Assembly (NCBI RefSeq): GCF_030247195.1
Contig: NC_080671.1
Span: 426,932,539-426,996,538, forward strand
Direction: 5' to 3'
Source: Topomyia yanbarensis
Lineage: Eukaryota; Arthropoda; Insecta; Diptera; Culicidae
DNA length: 64,000 bases
The notes beneath the pieces are model-generated. The model had not been told where the DNA came from. It worked only from the letters and a program-made list of their open reading frames with translations, and made no database searches. Shown here piece by piece: positions 11,841 through 22,447 of this stretch (position 1 is its first letter; each line of letters opens with the position of its first letter). The position numbers were made by a program, and so were the translations under genes.

Positions 11841-13381
11841 TGCCTTTTTATATGAGAAAGGCTATGCAATCACTGAAAAATCGACTTTTCAACCGAGGCC
11901 CGGAGGGCCGAGTGTCATATACCATTCGATTCAGTTCGTCGACATCGGCAAATGTCTGTGTGTATGTGTGTGTGTGTGTGTCATTTAAACTCACACAATT
12001 TTCTCAGAGATGGCTGAACCGATTTTCGCAAACTTAGTTTCATCTGAAAGGTATAACGCTCCCATAAGCTGCTATTGAATTTTTAGTTGATTTGACTTCC
12101 GGTTTCGGAGTTACGGGTTGAAGAGCACAGCAAATTCCCGTATAAACTGGTACAACCATGGTGTCCAAATGACGTAAAACATATTAAAATGGGTTCAACA
12201 TTACTCTAGTTTGCGGGTCTGGATCACTAATGATAAATCAAAGCAGCTTTGACCACGTTGGCCACCTATGACAGTTCATGATGCCTCCGGGGAACTCACC
12301 AAGTTCCTAAGTAAATGTCGCACCTATTACCCAGCGAATTATCTACCGATTTTTACAAACTTGATTTCAAATAAAAGATACAGTAATGCCAGTGACTGCT
12401 GCTAAATTTCATTCGATTCAGACTCTTGGTTCCGGAGTTTCAGGTTAGTTAGTAATGTTACACTGGAACTTCCCATATAAATCGGTACAATCGTAACACC
12501 GCAGAGGCTAAAAACTATTGAAATGGTCACCAAATTACTTCGATTCGCACGTCTAGATCACTGATTTCCAATCAAATATTCTTTGGATATATTGTCCACT
12601 ATCGATGATTCCGGAAGTTCCGGATTCCGGGCATATTCCACAATTTAAGTCACATCGGTTCTTCGGTGGTGACTTAACCGATGTTCTCAAACCAAGTCTC
12701 AAATAAAAGGCAACATTTGCGGTTGAGTATTGTTTCGAAACTAAGTAAGTTGGCGGTAACGCACGCGGGGCAAGTTGGCGCTACTATTTACAGTGCAAAT
12801 ATAGTCATCAATTACTTTTATTTTTGGAATTCACTCCAAAGTAAAACTTTGTGTATCTCGTCAATGCATTTACTTCGGCCAATCGCCTGAAGAATTTCGA
12901 AAATATGCTTTTGAGTATGGAATACGCGTCAAAGTAAAATGCCGGGGTATTGAGACTGAAATATATTGGCAATTGTTGGTTAATATACAATTACACGAAC
13001 CTTTGAAATAATTGAATCTCCATTTTCTGGCGCATTCATACATACCGCCAACTTACTCCGGGGCAGGGGTAAATTGGCGAGATTTCCGCGTCACACATTT
13101 TTGTCTATAAAAACAAAGACAATGCAACAAACACTGTGATAAAATTCAGGGTTGTTACCTACAGCCGCATGTTCCATTTTGCAAGATCTGTCTACTTCAA
13201 AGCGTTAAAAATAAAAACTGAAAACACCGCAAACTATTTTCGTGGTAGTAGTGTGATGCGAGCTAAGTGAAATAAGAATGTAATAGATATTTCCACAATT
13301 CTATTGGACAAAACCAGCTAATGAATCATAGTTTGGATAAATAAGAAAGGCACAATTGCACCACTAGGTGGATTGAAACAG
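11841..13381 (+). repeat. 'GCCTTTCTC' family repeat, copy A
   Basis: It starts with TGCCTTTTTATATGAGAAAG and GCTATGCAATCACT, followed by GAGGCCCGGAGGGCCGAGTG, a (GT)n run near 11960 and ATGGCTGAACCGATTTTCGC. It ends with AAGGCACAATTGCACCACTA and GGTGGATTGAAACAG. Repeated 'GGTTCCGGAGTTACGGGTTG'-like blocks indicate internal tandem modules. The same head and tail occur in copies B, C, D and E. The subterminal GCCTTTCTCAT / ATGAGAAAGGC pair forms an inverted repeat. Apparent open frames here are read-through of the GT-rich module. A second element (12744-13238) sits inside this copy. Confidence 0.75.
12744..13238 (-). mobile_element. 'GTTGGCGG' element, nested copy 1
   Basis: On the minus strand this aligns along most of its length with the element at 44029-44735. 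Shared words include TTTGCGGTGTTTTCAG (TTGGCGGTGTTCTCAG in the other copy), GGAGATTCAATTA, CCGGCATTTT and GAAATTCTTCA. Both ends carry GTTGGCGG-type motifs: AAGTAAGTTGGCGG at the left and CACCGCAAACTA at the right. It interrupts copy A of the 'GCCTTTCTC' family, because the flanking copy-A sequence resumes at about 13240. It is shorter than the 44-kb copy and has no coding capacity. Confidence 0.65.
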
Positions 13382-13385
13382 AGAA

Positions 13386-14740
13386 AACATTTTTGGATTA
13401 GACCAAATGTTGTTCTATTCATACAACATTGTTTGTGACCCGTCTGTACAACGTAAACACATTCATGATTCATAGCATGTTCATGAACTGGGTTCCGTGG
13501 TAGTGAATCTGTTCAGAAAATCTAAACGATCTTGATATTCGCTCGTGTATTGTTTTATAAAACTCAGAATTTTAGTCATAGATTCATTTCCGCCTCATGA
13601 ACCGGTCATGATTCAACAATCGTGCACGATAAATAGTTCACAAAACCATTAAATAGTTTTTCACTTTCATAATACAGTTCATATAGTTGGCAACGTTTTG
13701 CATGATTCTAAAATTTTCACGCGAACAATATCACAAAACTCGGAATATTATTCATGAATCAATTTATTCTTTGTGAAGTGCTTCGTGACATATAGTATAT
13801 CACTAAAATAGTTACGAGCTCGTGATATTCAGGAATTTAGAAGATAACCGTAACTATTTTCACTTTCATAGTTCAAGCAACTCTGTCCATAATCTTTATA
13901 ATTTCACGTAAACTATGGTACAATATTCTGAACATTATTCATGGATCTACACACCAAAAAAATCTGAATTTTATCGTTGACGTAATTGCAAACATGACAC
14001 AATTCAACAAACCATAATTTATGAAATTACGGAACATTACCGTGTTCCATTCGATTTTACAAGAAACATATACTTTACATGCGCAATGATATAAAATTAC
14101 ACTTCCTACCATTCAGAACAAACGCTGTATGTGTCAAACGTAAAACTAAGTCATTTTTGATGCTCGTATATGTCAGGGTCAGGAGACGTAAATTTACACT
14201 ATTTTTTCTAGGTGTGTAATTTTGCTCCGAATTCCAAATTCTGATAGTTGTGCTCGTGAAACAGTTCACAAAACCATGAGATACAGCTGATCGATTCTAC
14301 TTTTATGGTGTAGATCATATTGTATGCATACATATATTGCCGTGTATGGTTCTAATGGCGGTGGTCAGCTATTTTTGTCCGCGTCACTTATCAACTTACA
14401 ACAGTGCTATTTTTGAAAATGAACTACCTTGGTTATACAACTAATTTTTTCGATCTTATTTAATTGCCATAATTAATTTGTCTTTCATTTTATTAAATTC
14501 AGAATTGCACATATTTTGTCGCATGTACACGGAAAAAAATCTGTTGATAAATTCATGAACAAAAGGGATTTCATGAGCTGGATGATTTACGAAAACCGTG
14601 ACAAAGCTCCTGAAATTATAAATACTAAACCTCGTATTCATGAAACTATTTGTGTTTTCTAATAACCAGTTCGCCCCGAATATATACATGGCGTTACATT
14701 AGAATGTTTGGTTGGGTTACTGTTGTTGTTTAGTTTTTGT
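13386..14740. repeat. degenerate TTCATGA/TTCGTGA-rich tract
   Basis: Many scattered copies of TTCATGA, TCATGAAC, TTCACGT and related words occur (for example CTCATGAACCGGTCATGATT near 13595). They look like highly diverged relatives of the ordered arrays immediately to the right. No gene is recognisable; the short minus-strand frames at 14075 and 14456 are repeat read-through. Confidence 0.45.
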
Positions 14741-15200
14741 TGTGATTCTTGTTCATGATTTGGGAATACACAGTCGACTTGTGAATTCTCATGACGTTAG
14801 CGTGATTAAAGTTCATGACTTCAAGATCTTAGTCGCAATGTTCGTAATTTTCATTCATGTTATCGCGAAATTTAGTAATCAGTAGAGTGATTCATGTTCA
14901 TGAGTTCATGATCTTTGTCACGATTTTGAATATTTTTGTCACGAGTTGTGTAATTTGTGCTTATGATTTCAGGATCTTAGTCGCGATTTTTGTAACTTCT
15001 GTTCATGTTATCGTGATATTTTAGTCATAAATAAAGCAATTAATGTTCATGATTTCAGGATCTTGGTCACGATTTTAGATATTTTTGTCACTAGTTGTGT
15101 GATTTGGGTTCATGATTTCAGGATCTTAGTCACGATTTTCGTAATTTCTGTTCATGTTATCATGATATTTTATTTTAGAGCTTACTTTCAAAGAGTAATG
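14741..15200 (+). repeat. 149-bp two-part tandem repeat
   Basis: GATCTT anchors occur at 14825, 14910, 14973, 15059 and 15122, that is, spacings of 85, 63, 86 and 63 bp. Each anchor sits in TTCAGGATCTTAGTCACGAT-like sequence. The alternation means a higher-order unit of about 149 bp made of two related subunits, present in roughly 2.5 to 3 copies. It is non-coding. Confidence 0.75.
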
Positions 15201-15669
15201 TAACTAATGTTCATGATATCAGCGGTTTTATCCTATTATTCGTAAATTCTCTTCGCCTTATCGTGATCTATTATTTTTTGGTTACTAATGGTTTTTTACT
15301 CGGAATAACGTGACAATATGAACTGGATCATTGAAATAAAACTCATTCGCGATATCCGGTTTTGTGAACTATATCACGCACACTATTTGAGGTGCTCAGT
15401 GCAGTTTTCGTTTTCTGTACGGACATCACAATGAACCTTATCAAATGAATAACGAGGTTCGAGGTTCCAATAATTTTTTTTTATATCTACTGTTCGTACC
15501 TATTAGTGGTCGCTAGCAACTGGGTATTTCATTAAAAAGTGTATGAAACAAAAATGATTGCACGAATAATACTCCAACTTTTGTGATAGAGTTGTAAAAA
15601 TTGAAATTGTAAATGATTAGGGTTATCTTCTAAATATCACAAGCACGCAAATTGATACTAGATACTTCG
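15201..15669. repeat. degenerate repeat spacer between two arrays
   Basis: Diverged sequence rich in TTCATGA/CACGA words lies between the 149-bp and 95-bp arrays. No ordered period is seen and no gene. Confidence 0.35.
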
Positions 15670-16250
15670 TAAATCAGGTACTAGGAATCAGAAACCAGTT
15701 CACGAATACATGAATAATATTTTATAATTTCGTCAACTTTTTCACGATAATGAATGATAAATTGTGACTATTAAACTAGGTATCATGAACCAGTTCACGA
15801 ATACATGAATAATATTTCATGATTTCGTGAACAATTTCACGAGCACGGATATTGGATCGAAACTAACATATTAGAAATCATGAACCAGTTCACGAATACA
15901 TGAATAATACATCATGATTTCGTGAACTACTTCACGAGTACGGATATTGTACCGTGACTACTATGTTAGGAATCATTAACCAGTTCAAGAATACATGCAT
16001 ATTTTATGATTTCATGAATAATTTTACGAGCACGAATATTGAATTGTAATTACTATATTAGGAATCATGAACCAGTTCACGAATGCATGAATAATATTTG
16101 ATGATTTTGTGAACCATTTCACGAGCACGGATATTGGATTGGGGCTAATATATTAGGGATCATGAATTAGTTCACGAGAATTGAATGGGTTCATGAATAA
16201 AATTCCGAATTTCGTGAAATAGTTCGCGAAAAAATAACCAGAATATTTCG
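15670..16250 (+). repeat. 95-bp tandem repeat array
   Basis: The anchor ACCAGTTCACGAATACATGA or a close variant recurs at 15694, 15789, 15884, 15979, 16071 and 16166, giving spacings of 95, 95, 95, 92 and 95 bp: about six monomers. Each monomer contains a near-palindrome of about 40 bp starting GTTCACGAATACATGAATAA and ending in the complementary CATGATTTCGTGAAC. Array composition differs from the flanks, and no coding capacity is seen. Confidence 0.85.
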
Positions 16251-16489
16251 ATGTTGTTAACTATTGTTCCTATAACTATGAAAAAAATCACGAGTTAATC
16301 TTTGGTTTTATGAATAATATTCACAAAGTTGTGAACTAGTTCTTGGCGGAAACCGTGACTGAAGTTCACAAAACAAAATCAAATATTTCCACAAATGAAA
16401 GGGTTATGCGGGAGTTACTGCAGGGAAATTGAACATAATTATAACAGCCATGATTTTTGGTCATGATCCTGTTTTCGTAACGTAAAAAC
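16251..16489. repeat. decayed end of the tandem tract
   Basis: Scattered TTCACAAA and TCATGA words continue with no period until the inverted tail of copy B begins. Confidence 0.35.
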
Positions 16490-17312
16490 CTATTTTAAAC
16501 CACCTAGTGGTACAATTGTGCCTTTCTTATTTGTCCAAACTGCGATCCCATGGCTGGTTATGTTCAATACAACGGTGGAAATGTATATTACATATTCAGT
16601 ACGATTTGCACATACATACAATGGATCGACAGCCACGACCTTGAGACGCTATGTGCCGACACTGAAACATCGCTTAAAACCAGCGGCGGATCAAGGAAGA
16701 GCATCCGGGGGGTCTGGACCCTGCCGAAAATTTTTAACTTGTTAAGAAATTTTAAACTAGTTTCAATTTTAAAGTAGCAACCCCTCACTGGATACTCCTA
16801 CCTACGCCTAAAAAAGTAAAAAAAAATCGCGGGCCGGGCTTAGGTTAACGATTTTTAGAGTGATTGCATAACCTTTCTATATGAGAAAGGCAAAAAGGTG
16901 CCAAAGTCCAAAAAAAGTTAATTATCACCAAAAAAAATTTTTCGAGATTGCATCAAATCTCGACGTTTCATGCATTTTAAAGACATTTGGCATCAAAAAT
17001 ACAAATTAGATTTGGAATTTTGCCCCCCTTTAAGAATTTTTCATTTCAGTTTATATGGGAATTTGCTGTGTGGTCGCACTCTTCAACCCGTAATTCCGGA
17101 ACCAGAAGTTGTACCTTTGATTTGAGACCAGGTTTGTGCAAATCGGTCCAGCCATCTCTGAGAAACAGAGGTGACATTTTTTCCACATACACACAGACAT
17201 TTTCCGATCTCGACGAACTGAGTCGAATGGCATATGACATTCGTCCCTCCGGGCCGGGATTAGGCTGCCGATTTTTAGAGTGATTGCATAACCTTTCTAT
17301 ATGAGAAAGGCA
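16490..17312 (-). repeat. 'GCCTTTCTC' family repeat, copy B (two heads)
   Basis: In reverse orientation the tail is at 16490 (TTTTAAACCACCTAGTGG, TACAATTGTGCCTTTCTTAT). Two heads read GATTGCATAACCTTTCTATA/TGAGAAAGGCA on the plus strand, ending at 16892 and 17312. Between the heads lies sequence that aligns with the inter-head stretch of copy E (ATGAAACGTCGAGATTTGAT, GGAYTTTGGCAC). The two-headed form is therefore an inherited architecture, not a chance tandem insertion. Open frames here are spurious. Confidence 0.75.
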
Positions 17313-18980
17313 AAACGTGATTGTTCCAGAATTCATGGCACTTTATTCACGATTTTGGGAACAATTTTTTTCCGTGTAATTTTAAATGTTCTTTGATTTG
17401 ATGGCATTGTAAGGGAATGCGTATCCGTCGGTTGATGCCAATCGAGCTGACATTTCTTTGGAGTGAACAAAATTATTTCCTTTGTTTGTTTAGTGTTTAT
17501 TTGACAGACTAGGAAACTAATCTACTGAGCTTTTAATGTGCGTCGGGAATACGCATGGTCTTGTCTGAGTGAAATTATGAATTTTTAATCATGTATGAGG
17601 GTTGAGAATTGACAGTTCGCGAGAAGAATCGAGAGCCAGTTGCCAATTTGAGACAGTTAAATCAAAACGAAATTTATTGTCATATTCATTGGTTTTACTT
17701 TTAGTCCATTAAATCAAATTAATTGTTCTCATTTTATTGAGTAAAATCCGTTTCAATTAGACCGACAAAAAGTTAAGTCACGGTAAACTTCCACCCTAAG
17801 CATTTGTATGTTCAGAAACATTCTTAGTGTGACAAAATACACAACTTTCCTGAAAAGACCACATCGCTGTGGCTTGTTCGAAAAGATTCTGATTTTTTAT
17901 TTGTTTCCCTCTCTTTTTGAATCTGTATGGCTTTATAAAGGACAAAAATTATATTTGTTATTATGTCTAACTGTCCTACTGTATCGATTTTGTTGGCTAC
18001 AAAAGTCAGGTAGGAAGAGATAGTTTTGGTCAGCCACAAATCCATCGCACGAAAACCGTTGTATTAGGCCATTTCTCTGTATTCCGACATAAATCTTTGT
18101 ATATGGTCTGGTTTTGTGCTTGGTGCTACTATGTGTGAACGTACCTCGATTTTATCGTCATTGATGTATACAGGAATTTTAGTTTTAACATCATCATGTT
18201 CAACGTGGTGTTACATGTTGTTCTCAGCAATGAAGTTATCTGTCTGGGCTTAACCTTTCAACAACCTTTTAACAATACATGGTTACGGACTTGTACTTTG
18301 AGAATAAGCTCCATTTTCACTTTTTCTAATTGTTCCACATCGTGAACTGCAGGTCTACTAAGAGTAAATCAAATTTGTGTTTTCTCGTAGTATCGCCACT
18401 GTTATTGTCTGTGGCTCAATTATTTGACTACATAGTCGGAGGTAACGATATTGTATTGTTTGTGCAGTGCCCAAGCAACAAAGTGGTAGATATAATTGTT
18501 TGCTTACTTTTCTGATAATTTTTGTTTTTGTCCCGTGCAAGATAGGGAGGTAGAACGATTTTCAGTAATTTGTTGACCTGGGATAAACTTCCCGGAGGTG
18601 AAGTTATAGCACATTACTGCCTCAATTAATGATTTGAAGCATATGAGTTAGACATAGCGGTATTAATAACAGTAGATAGTGAGTAAATGAGTGATTGCCT
18701 CTAGGTTATAATGAATAGTAAGGAGCTTGTTTTCTGACTGATTTTCATTTTTTTTTTTTCGAAAACAGAAAGCAAAAGTTTTTTTTGCATATGGTAAATC
18801 ACACTTTAGCCATGAAAAAAAAATTTTAGTTGCATGCCAAAAACTCTTTTCCACTCCCTTTCCAGTTTCTTAAAGGTTTCGATGCAAAAAATAAATTAAA
18901 TGCGGTATCAAGGAATGGTAAGCGTACGTTCATCGGATAGGAAAAAATCAAATATAGTCTTAAGGCGTACTCAATTGTTT
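17313..18980. other. spacer, nothing recognised
   Basis: About 1.7 kb with only short motif-free frames. Overlapping plus and minus frames near 17808-18045 and 18330-18540 have no recognisable domains. Confidence 0.35.
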
Positions 18981-19137
18981 TTTCCTTGTGGGACATCACG
19001 CAGGACTAGCGGTTTGCTCAGAAACACAATTCGTTTTTTGGAGGTAGCGTCAATACGGCGCTAACTTATCCCTGTCACTAAGTTAGTGTCGGATTCTAAT
19101 GAGAAGAAGTCGAAACGCAAATTCCATAGCTAGCGGT
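18981..19137 (+). repeat. dispersed repeat gamma, copy 1
   Basis: TGTGGGACATCACGC.., CACTAAGTTAGTGTCGGATT and CTAATGAGA occur in the same order as at 31690-31920 and, inverted, at 49770-50020. The family also relates to the foldback at 50001-50390. No coding potential. Confidence 0.6.
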
Positions 19138-19327
19138 TTCAGCTTTAGTTTATATTCACAAAACTGTCATCGGATTCAATGTTTTATAAAGCAGAAGGTA
19201 TTTCATCATAAATCATTAGATGAAGGGGTGGAATTAATATAAAAGACAATTAAACACAAATCTCTCTCTCTAGTTTAAAAAGGAACGGAAAAACGATAAC
19301 ATTTTTCATGAATTTTTGAGCTACATA

Positions 19328-19404
19328 CTGCCCATGATCGCATATTTGTCCCGTTTTCTATTGGATTTCCTATCTTTATGGGACTGATTTGCGATCATGG
19401 GCAG
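19328..19404. repeat. 77-bp hairpin element
   Basis: CTGCCCATGATCGCAT at 19328 is mirrored by GCGATCATGGGCAG ending at 19404, and TTGTCCC/GGGACTGA extends the stem inward. The near-perfect ends and tiny loop suggest a minimal MITE or hairpin. No target duplication was resolved. Confidence 0.6.
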
Positions 19405-20094
19405 CATAGAACACGCTAACCAGAAGTGCTAAGCAGACTACTACTTACACCAACAAATAGCATTTTATTTGCATTATTGCTTGGGATCTCTTATAGTGTA
19501 TTTCACGTGAAATGTCACTTTTATCACGTAATCTTTTAGATAAGTAAGCCAGGAATGCAAATTCAATTATGTCGCATGAAAAACAATTTCAAGAGTGACA
19601 CACAAATGTCGCACTGTCTTTCAAACGAGAAAACTCGTGCTCCGTCTCAACAACCCGTTTAGTGATTTAGAACCTATTTATCCATTTGTTAGTCTTGATC
19701 CAATGCCGGACATTCAAGCATCACAACGTATCATCTCTAATGCAGAAGCTCCGGATCATGACAAAACATCCACCGAGACGCATTCAATTGAAGATATTTT
19801 TAGATTTTCGAGCTAACGTTCTCCACTTCAGTCAATTACTATCAGCGCCTTTGAGACCAACCAGAAGGAACGATTTCGCGCGTGATCCAACCTCCTTCGG
19901 TGCAATTTGTGGTTGCGGGGAACCGAGACCCCGTACGATAAACAAGTGCGCTCGCAAATTGGGCCAAATTGGTTCCACTGAGATCAGAGCGATATCAGAG
20001 TTGATGATGATGCTAATGCTAATAGGTAAGTGCTCCAGTGGGCGATGTTCTGAGCCGCTATGGAGGGACAAAGGATTCGCTGCACCCCCCGCGC
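19405..20094 (+). other. upstream region of the serine protease homologue gene
   Basis: Composition shifts from AT-rich to GC-richer at about 19850 as the gene is approached. Overlapping long frames on both strands (19595-20099 plus; 19832-20349 minus) run through this region and through the opposite strand of the gene. They share no motif and are read as compositional shadows. It may hold regulatory sequence. Confidence 0.4.
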
Positions 20095-20130
20095 TATAAA
20101 AGCTAGCCGGATCAGCTGCGCAATAGTTAG
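20095..20130 (+). promoter_or_regulatory. TATA box and probable transcription start of the serine protease homologue gene
   Basis: TATAAAA lies at 20095-20101, in GCGCTATAAAAGCTAGC. A start site about 30 nt downstream would fall near 20125 (AGTTAGTTGTG). That leaves a 5' UTR of only about 20 nt before the ATG at 20145. The placement relative to the coding start strongly supports a genuine promoter. Confidence 0.7.
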
Positions 20131-20144
20131 TTGTGATAGCCAAC

Positions 20145-21097
20145 ATGGCGCAAATAGATCCGTCTCGGTTGCTCGCATTCGCCACGTGGCTCGTGTTGGT
20201 TGGATCGGTCTCGGTGGTGGTGGCCTCCACCGGGCAGCAGTGTGCGTGCGGAATTCGGCAATCGACGAATCAGTCGGTGGTGGCGGGTGAGCTGATAGAA
20301 CCGGGCGAGTGGCCCTGGCATGTGGGGATCTACTGGTGGAGGGGATCAAAGCTTAATCCTCCGGACAGGGTTTGCGAGGGGGCACTGCTGGATCCGGATG
20401 GTTTGGTGCTGACGGCGGCTAGCTGCTTGAAGGACGCCAACGGCGAGCTGCTGCGGATGGGAGGAATGGTCGGACACGTTGGACTGGTGGCACTACAACA
20501 GAAAACCAAGGGATCGAGGAAGTTCCAAGTGGAGAATGTGACGTTCAACGATGAGTTGGATTTGGCCCTGGTGCTGCTGAAGGTGGAAGACGAGTGGGAG
20601 GGAATGCCCGTTTGTTTGAATGACGAATTGGAACGTTGGGATGAGATTTATGGGAAGCCGGTTCACCTGTTGCAGCAAACCCATCGGAGTCGGTTGGGGG
20701 GTTTCGAAATTGTTAAAATAGGATTGGAGAAGGAGGTGACTTGCTATGGATCTACGATGGCAGTCAAAGGACCGGCGGTAGCAGATAGTACTATCAAACT
20801 GAAGACTAGAGGTAAAATGTTGGAATTATTAAAAAATGCTTATTTCTCAATTAACCTTTATCTACAGGAACGAGCTACCAGCAGTCGGCCCGGGGAACTC
20901 CTTTGTACATTTTGAAAGCGGAAGGCTGGACTCTGCTAGGTATCTCAGCCAAGGTTAAATCCTCCATACCTGAGGCGCTTTGCCATCCGGGTGATTATGA
21001 GTCATTTCTGAATATTAATGTACCGGCAGTGCATGCATGGATCTTCAGCGAATTCGACGGAGATAGCGACAGCAGCGTAGAAACATCTACCGAATAG
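20145..21097 (+). CDS. secreted trypsin-like serine protease homologue, catalytically inactive (two exons)
   Basis: Exons 20145-20811 and 20868-21097 are separated by a 56-nt GT..AG intron (donor G|GTAAAA, acceptor CTACAG|G), giving 298 aa. The ATG at 20145 (CAACATGG) is preferred because the in-frame codon at 20133 is GTG. Residues 1 to about 28 form a hydrophobic signal peptide, followed by a short CxCGIRQ linker and a chymotrypsin-fold (S1A) domain with PGEWPWHVGIYW. The catalytic His motif reads LTAASC instead of LTAAHC. The Asp motif is kept (DELDLALVLL). The Ser motif GDSGGP is replaced by a QQSARGTPL-like stretch, so proteolysis is not expected. The C-terminus has GWTLLGISAKV and an acidic Ser/Glu/Asp tail. 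No CLIP domain is visible. Non-catalytic homologues in insects often act as immune or clotting cofactors; that role here is only inference. Without splicing the frame stops early, at 20915. Confidence 0.85.
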
Positions 21098-21176
21098 AGT
21101 TCATTCGCCTTTCCAACCCGGTGCTTTCAATCGGAATACAAAAAAAAAAACAATGAAAAACTGAATTGTACACACC

Positions 21177-21182
21177 AATAAA
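21177..21182 (+). terminator. poly(A) signal of the serine protease homologue gene
   Basis: AATAAA, 80 nt after the stop codon, in AT-rich sequence typical of an insect 3' UTR end. Confidence 0.65.
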
Positions 21183-22077
21183 TACACATAAATAGCAAAA
21201 ATGCCCATTATTTCCTCAATTGTCTTCTGTTGAATCATTGCGGAAAGAAAGAACCAAGAAGGCAGAGAAACGAAGTTAGCGACTTTGGGCTCTGATCGAA
21301 AATTCAGAGAACTAATGCTGGTGGGTCAGGTCAGGTAAGAAGTCGGGCGGAAATGCAAATTTCGCTTTTGTTCGCATGGGTCCCCGTCTCATCGTCTCCC
21401 ATTCTATTGATGGGCTAGAGTCGATCAGTTAACACAGAGCTCGAGTTACGTGCGATACGGTTTTCTGCAGCGAAGCGTTTGATTGACTTGAGTCATGCGC
21501 AGCTATGTACACAAAGAAATGAAATAGATACAGGCCAGGTACCCCACTGATGGGAAATTGATGAATGAGTCAACCGGTAAAGAGTGGAGTTTTTGTTTCA
21601 GGTTAGGAGGGTGAATCGAAGCGGACGGTTGAAGCAAGTGAATGGTAAATATGCGTGCATTTCCTGGTTTCTTACCATACGACCTCGGAGACGGTGCTTG
21701 TCAGAGAGTTGGATAGGACCGGAATGATTCAAAGTGTAAATATAGATTAGATCGGGATAACGTCGCATTTCCTGTCAACGTAGGTGAACATGGGAATTTG
21801 TTAGACTTGCATTCCTAGTAGTTAGTTCCGATAATACGCAAATGATTGGAAGAGCACGAAAAAATGTTGTGAAATCAAAGTACTACTTTTATGAATTTTC
21901 ATATTTTTCTTCAACCAAGATAGCAAAATTTTATTATACGAGCTTTTCATGATAGGTTTGTGCATTTTTTAAAACATCTATAAAAAAAATTTCATCGAAA
22001 AATGTTCACAGTTCAGAGTTTATAATTTTTTCCTTTTTTATTTGACTATGTTAGTCACATTTTCTTTTTTACATTTT
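21183..22077. other. downstream spacer, nothing recognised
   Basis: Moderately GC-rich up to about 21750, then AT-rich. No open frame with a recognisable domain. Confidence 0.35.
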
Positions 22078-22360
22078 AACGACATTTAATTAACTAGAGA
22101 TTACTGGGTAGGGAAAGTTATGAATATTAGAGCCCTAGTACTCAAGTGAGAGCAAGGATGTGAAGTATACAGTTCGGAAAACTAGAAGTGGCAGGTTCAT
22201 TAGAACAGGCCTAATATCTTACGGGCTTAACTTTTGTATTCTGCTGATAAGGGTCGAGCTTAGGTAGCATAACTACGAATCACTTGAGTTCACCAGCATG
22301 TCCCTTGGCATAGACAGATTTGTCCATCTTTACCGTGGGAACCAACTGTCATAGTTCTTC
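22078..22360 (+). repeat. dispersed repeat beta, copy 2
   Basis: It begins ACGACATTTAATTAACTAG and continues through GAGATTACTGGGTAGGG to GGTCGAGCTTAGGTAGC. It aligns with 57459-57655 over most of its length and with 6535-6735 in its right half. Confidence 0.65.
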
Positions 22361-22447
22361 ACTCACCGTTGCTTTCAAATGATTCGCAGTTCATATTCAA
22401 CCCAGTCAAATGAGACCCGAGTAAACTTATGACAAAAAGAGACAACT

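Noticed and set aside
11840..12037. Open frame over the head of copy A (and its near-twin at 51822-52040)
   Set aside because: Both frames are translations of the same non-coding repeat module including a GT microsatellite. The frames recur because the DNA repeat recurs.
19832..20349. Minus-strand frames of 121-132 codons opposite the serine protease gene
   Set aside because: They lie antisense to a well-supported gene and its GC-rich upstream region and have no domain.
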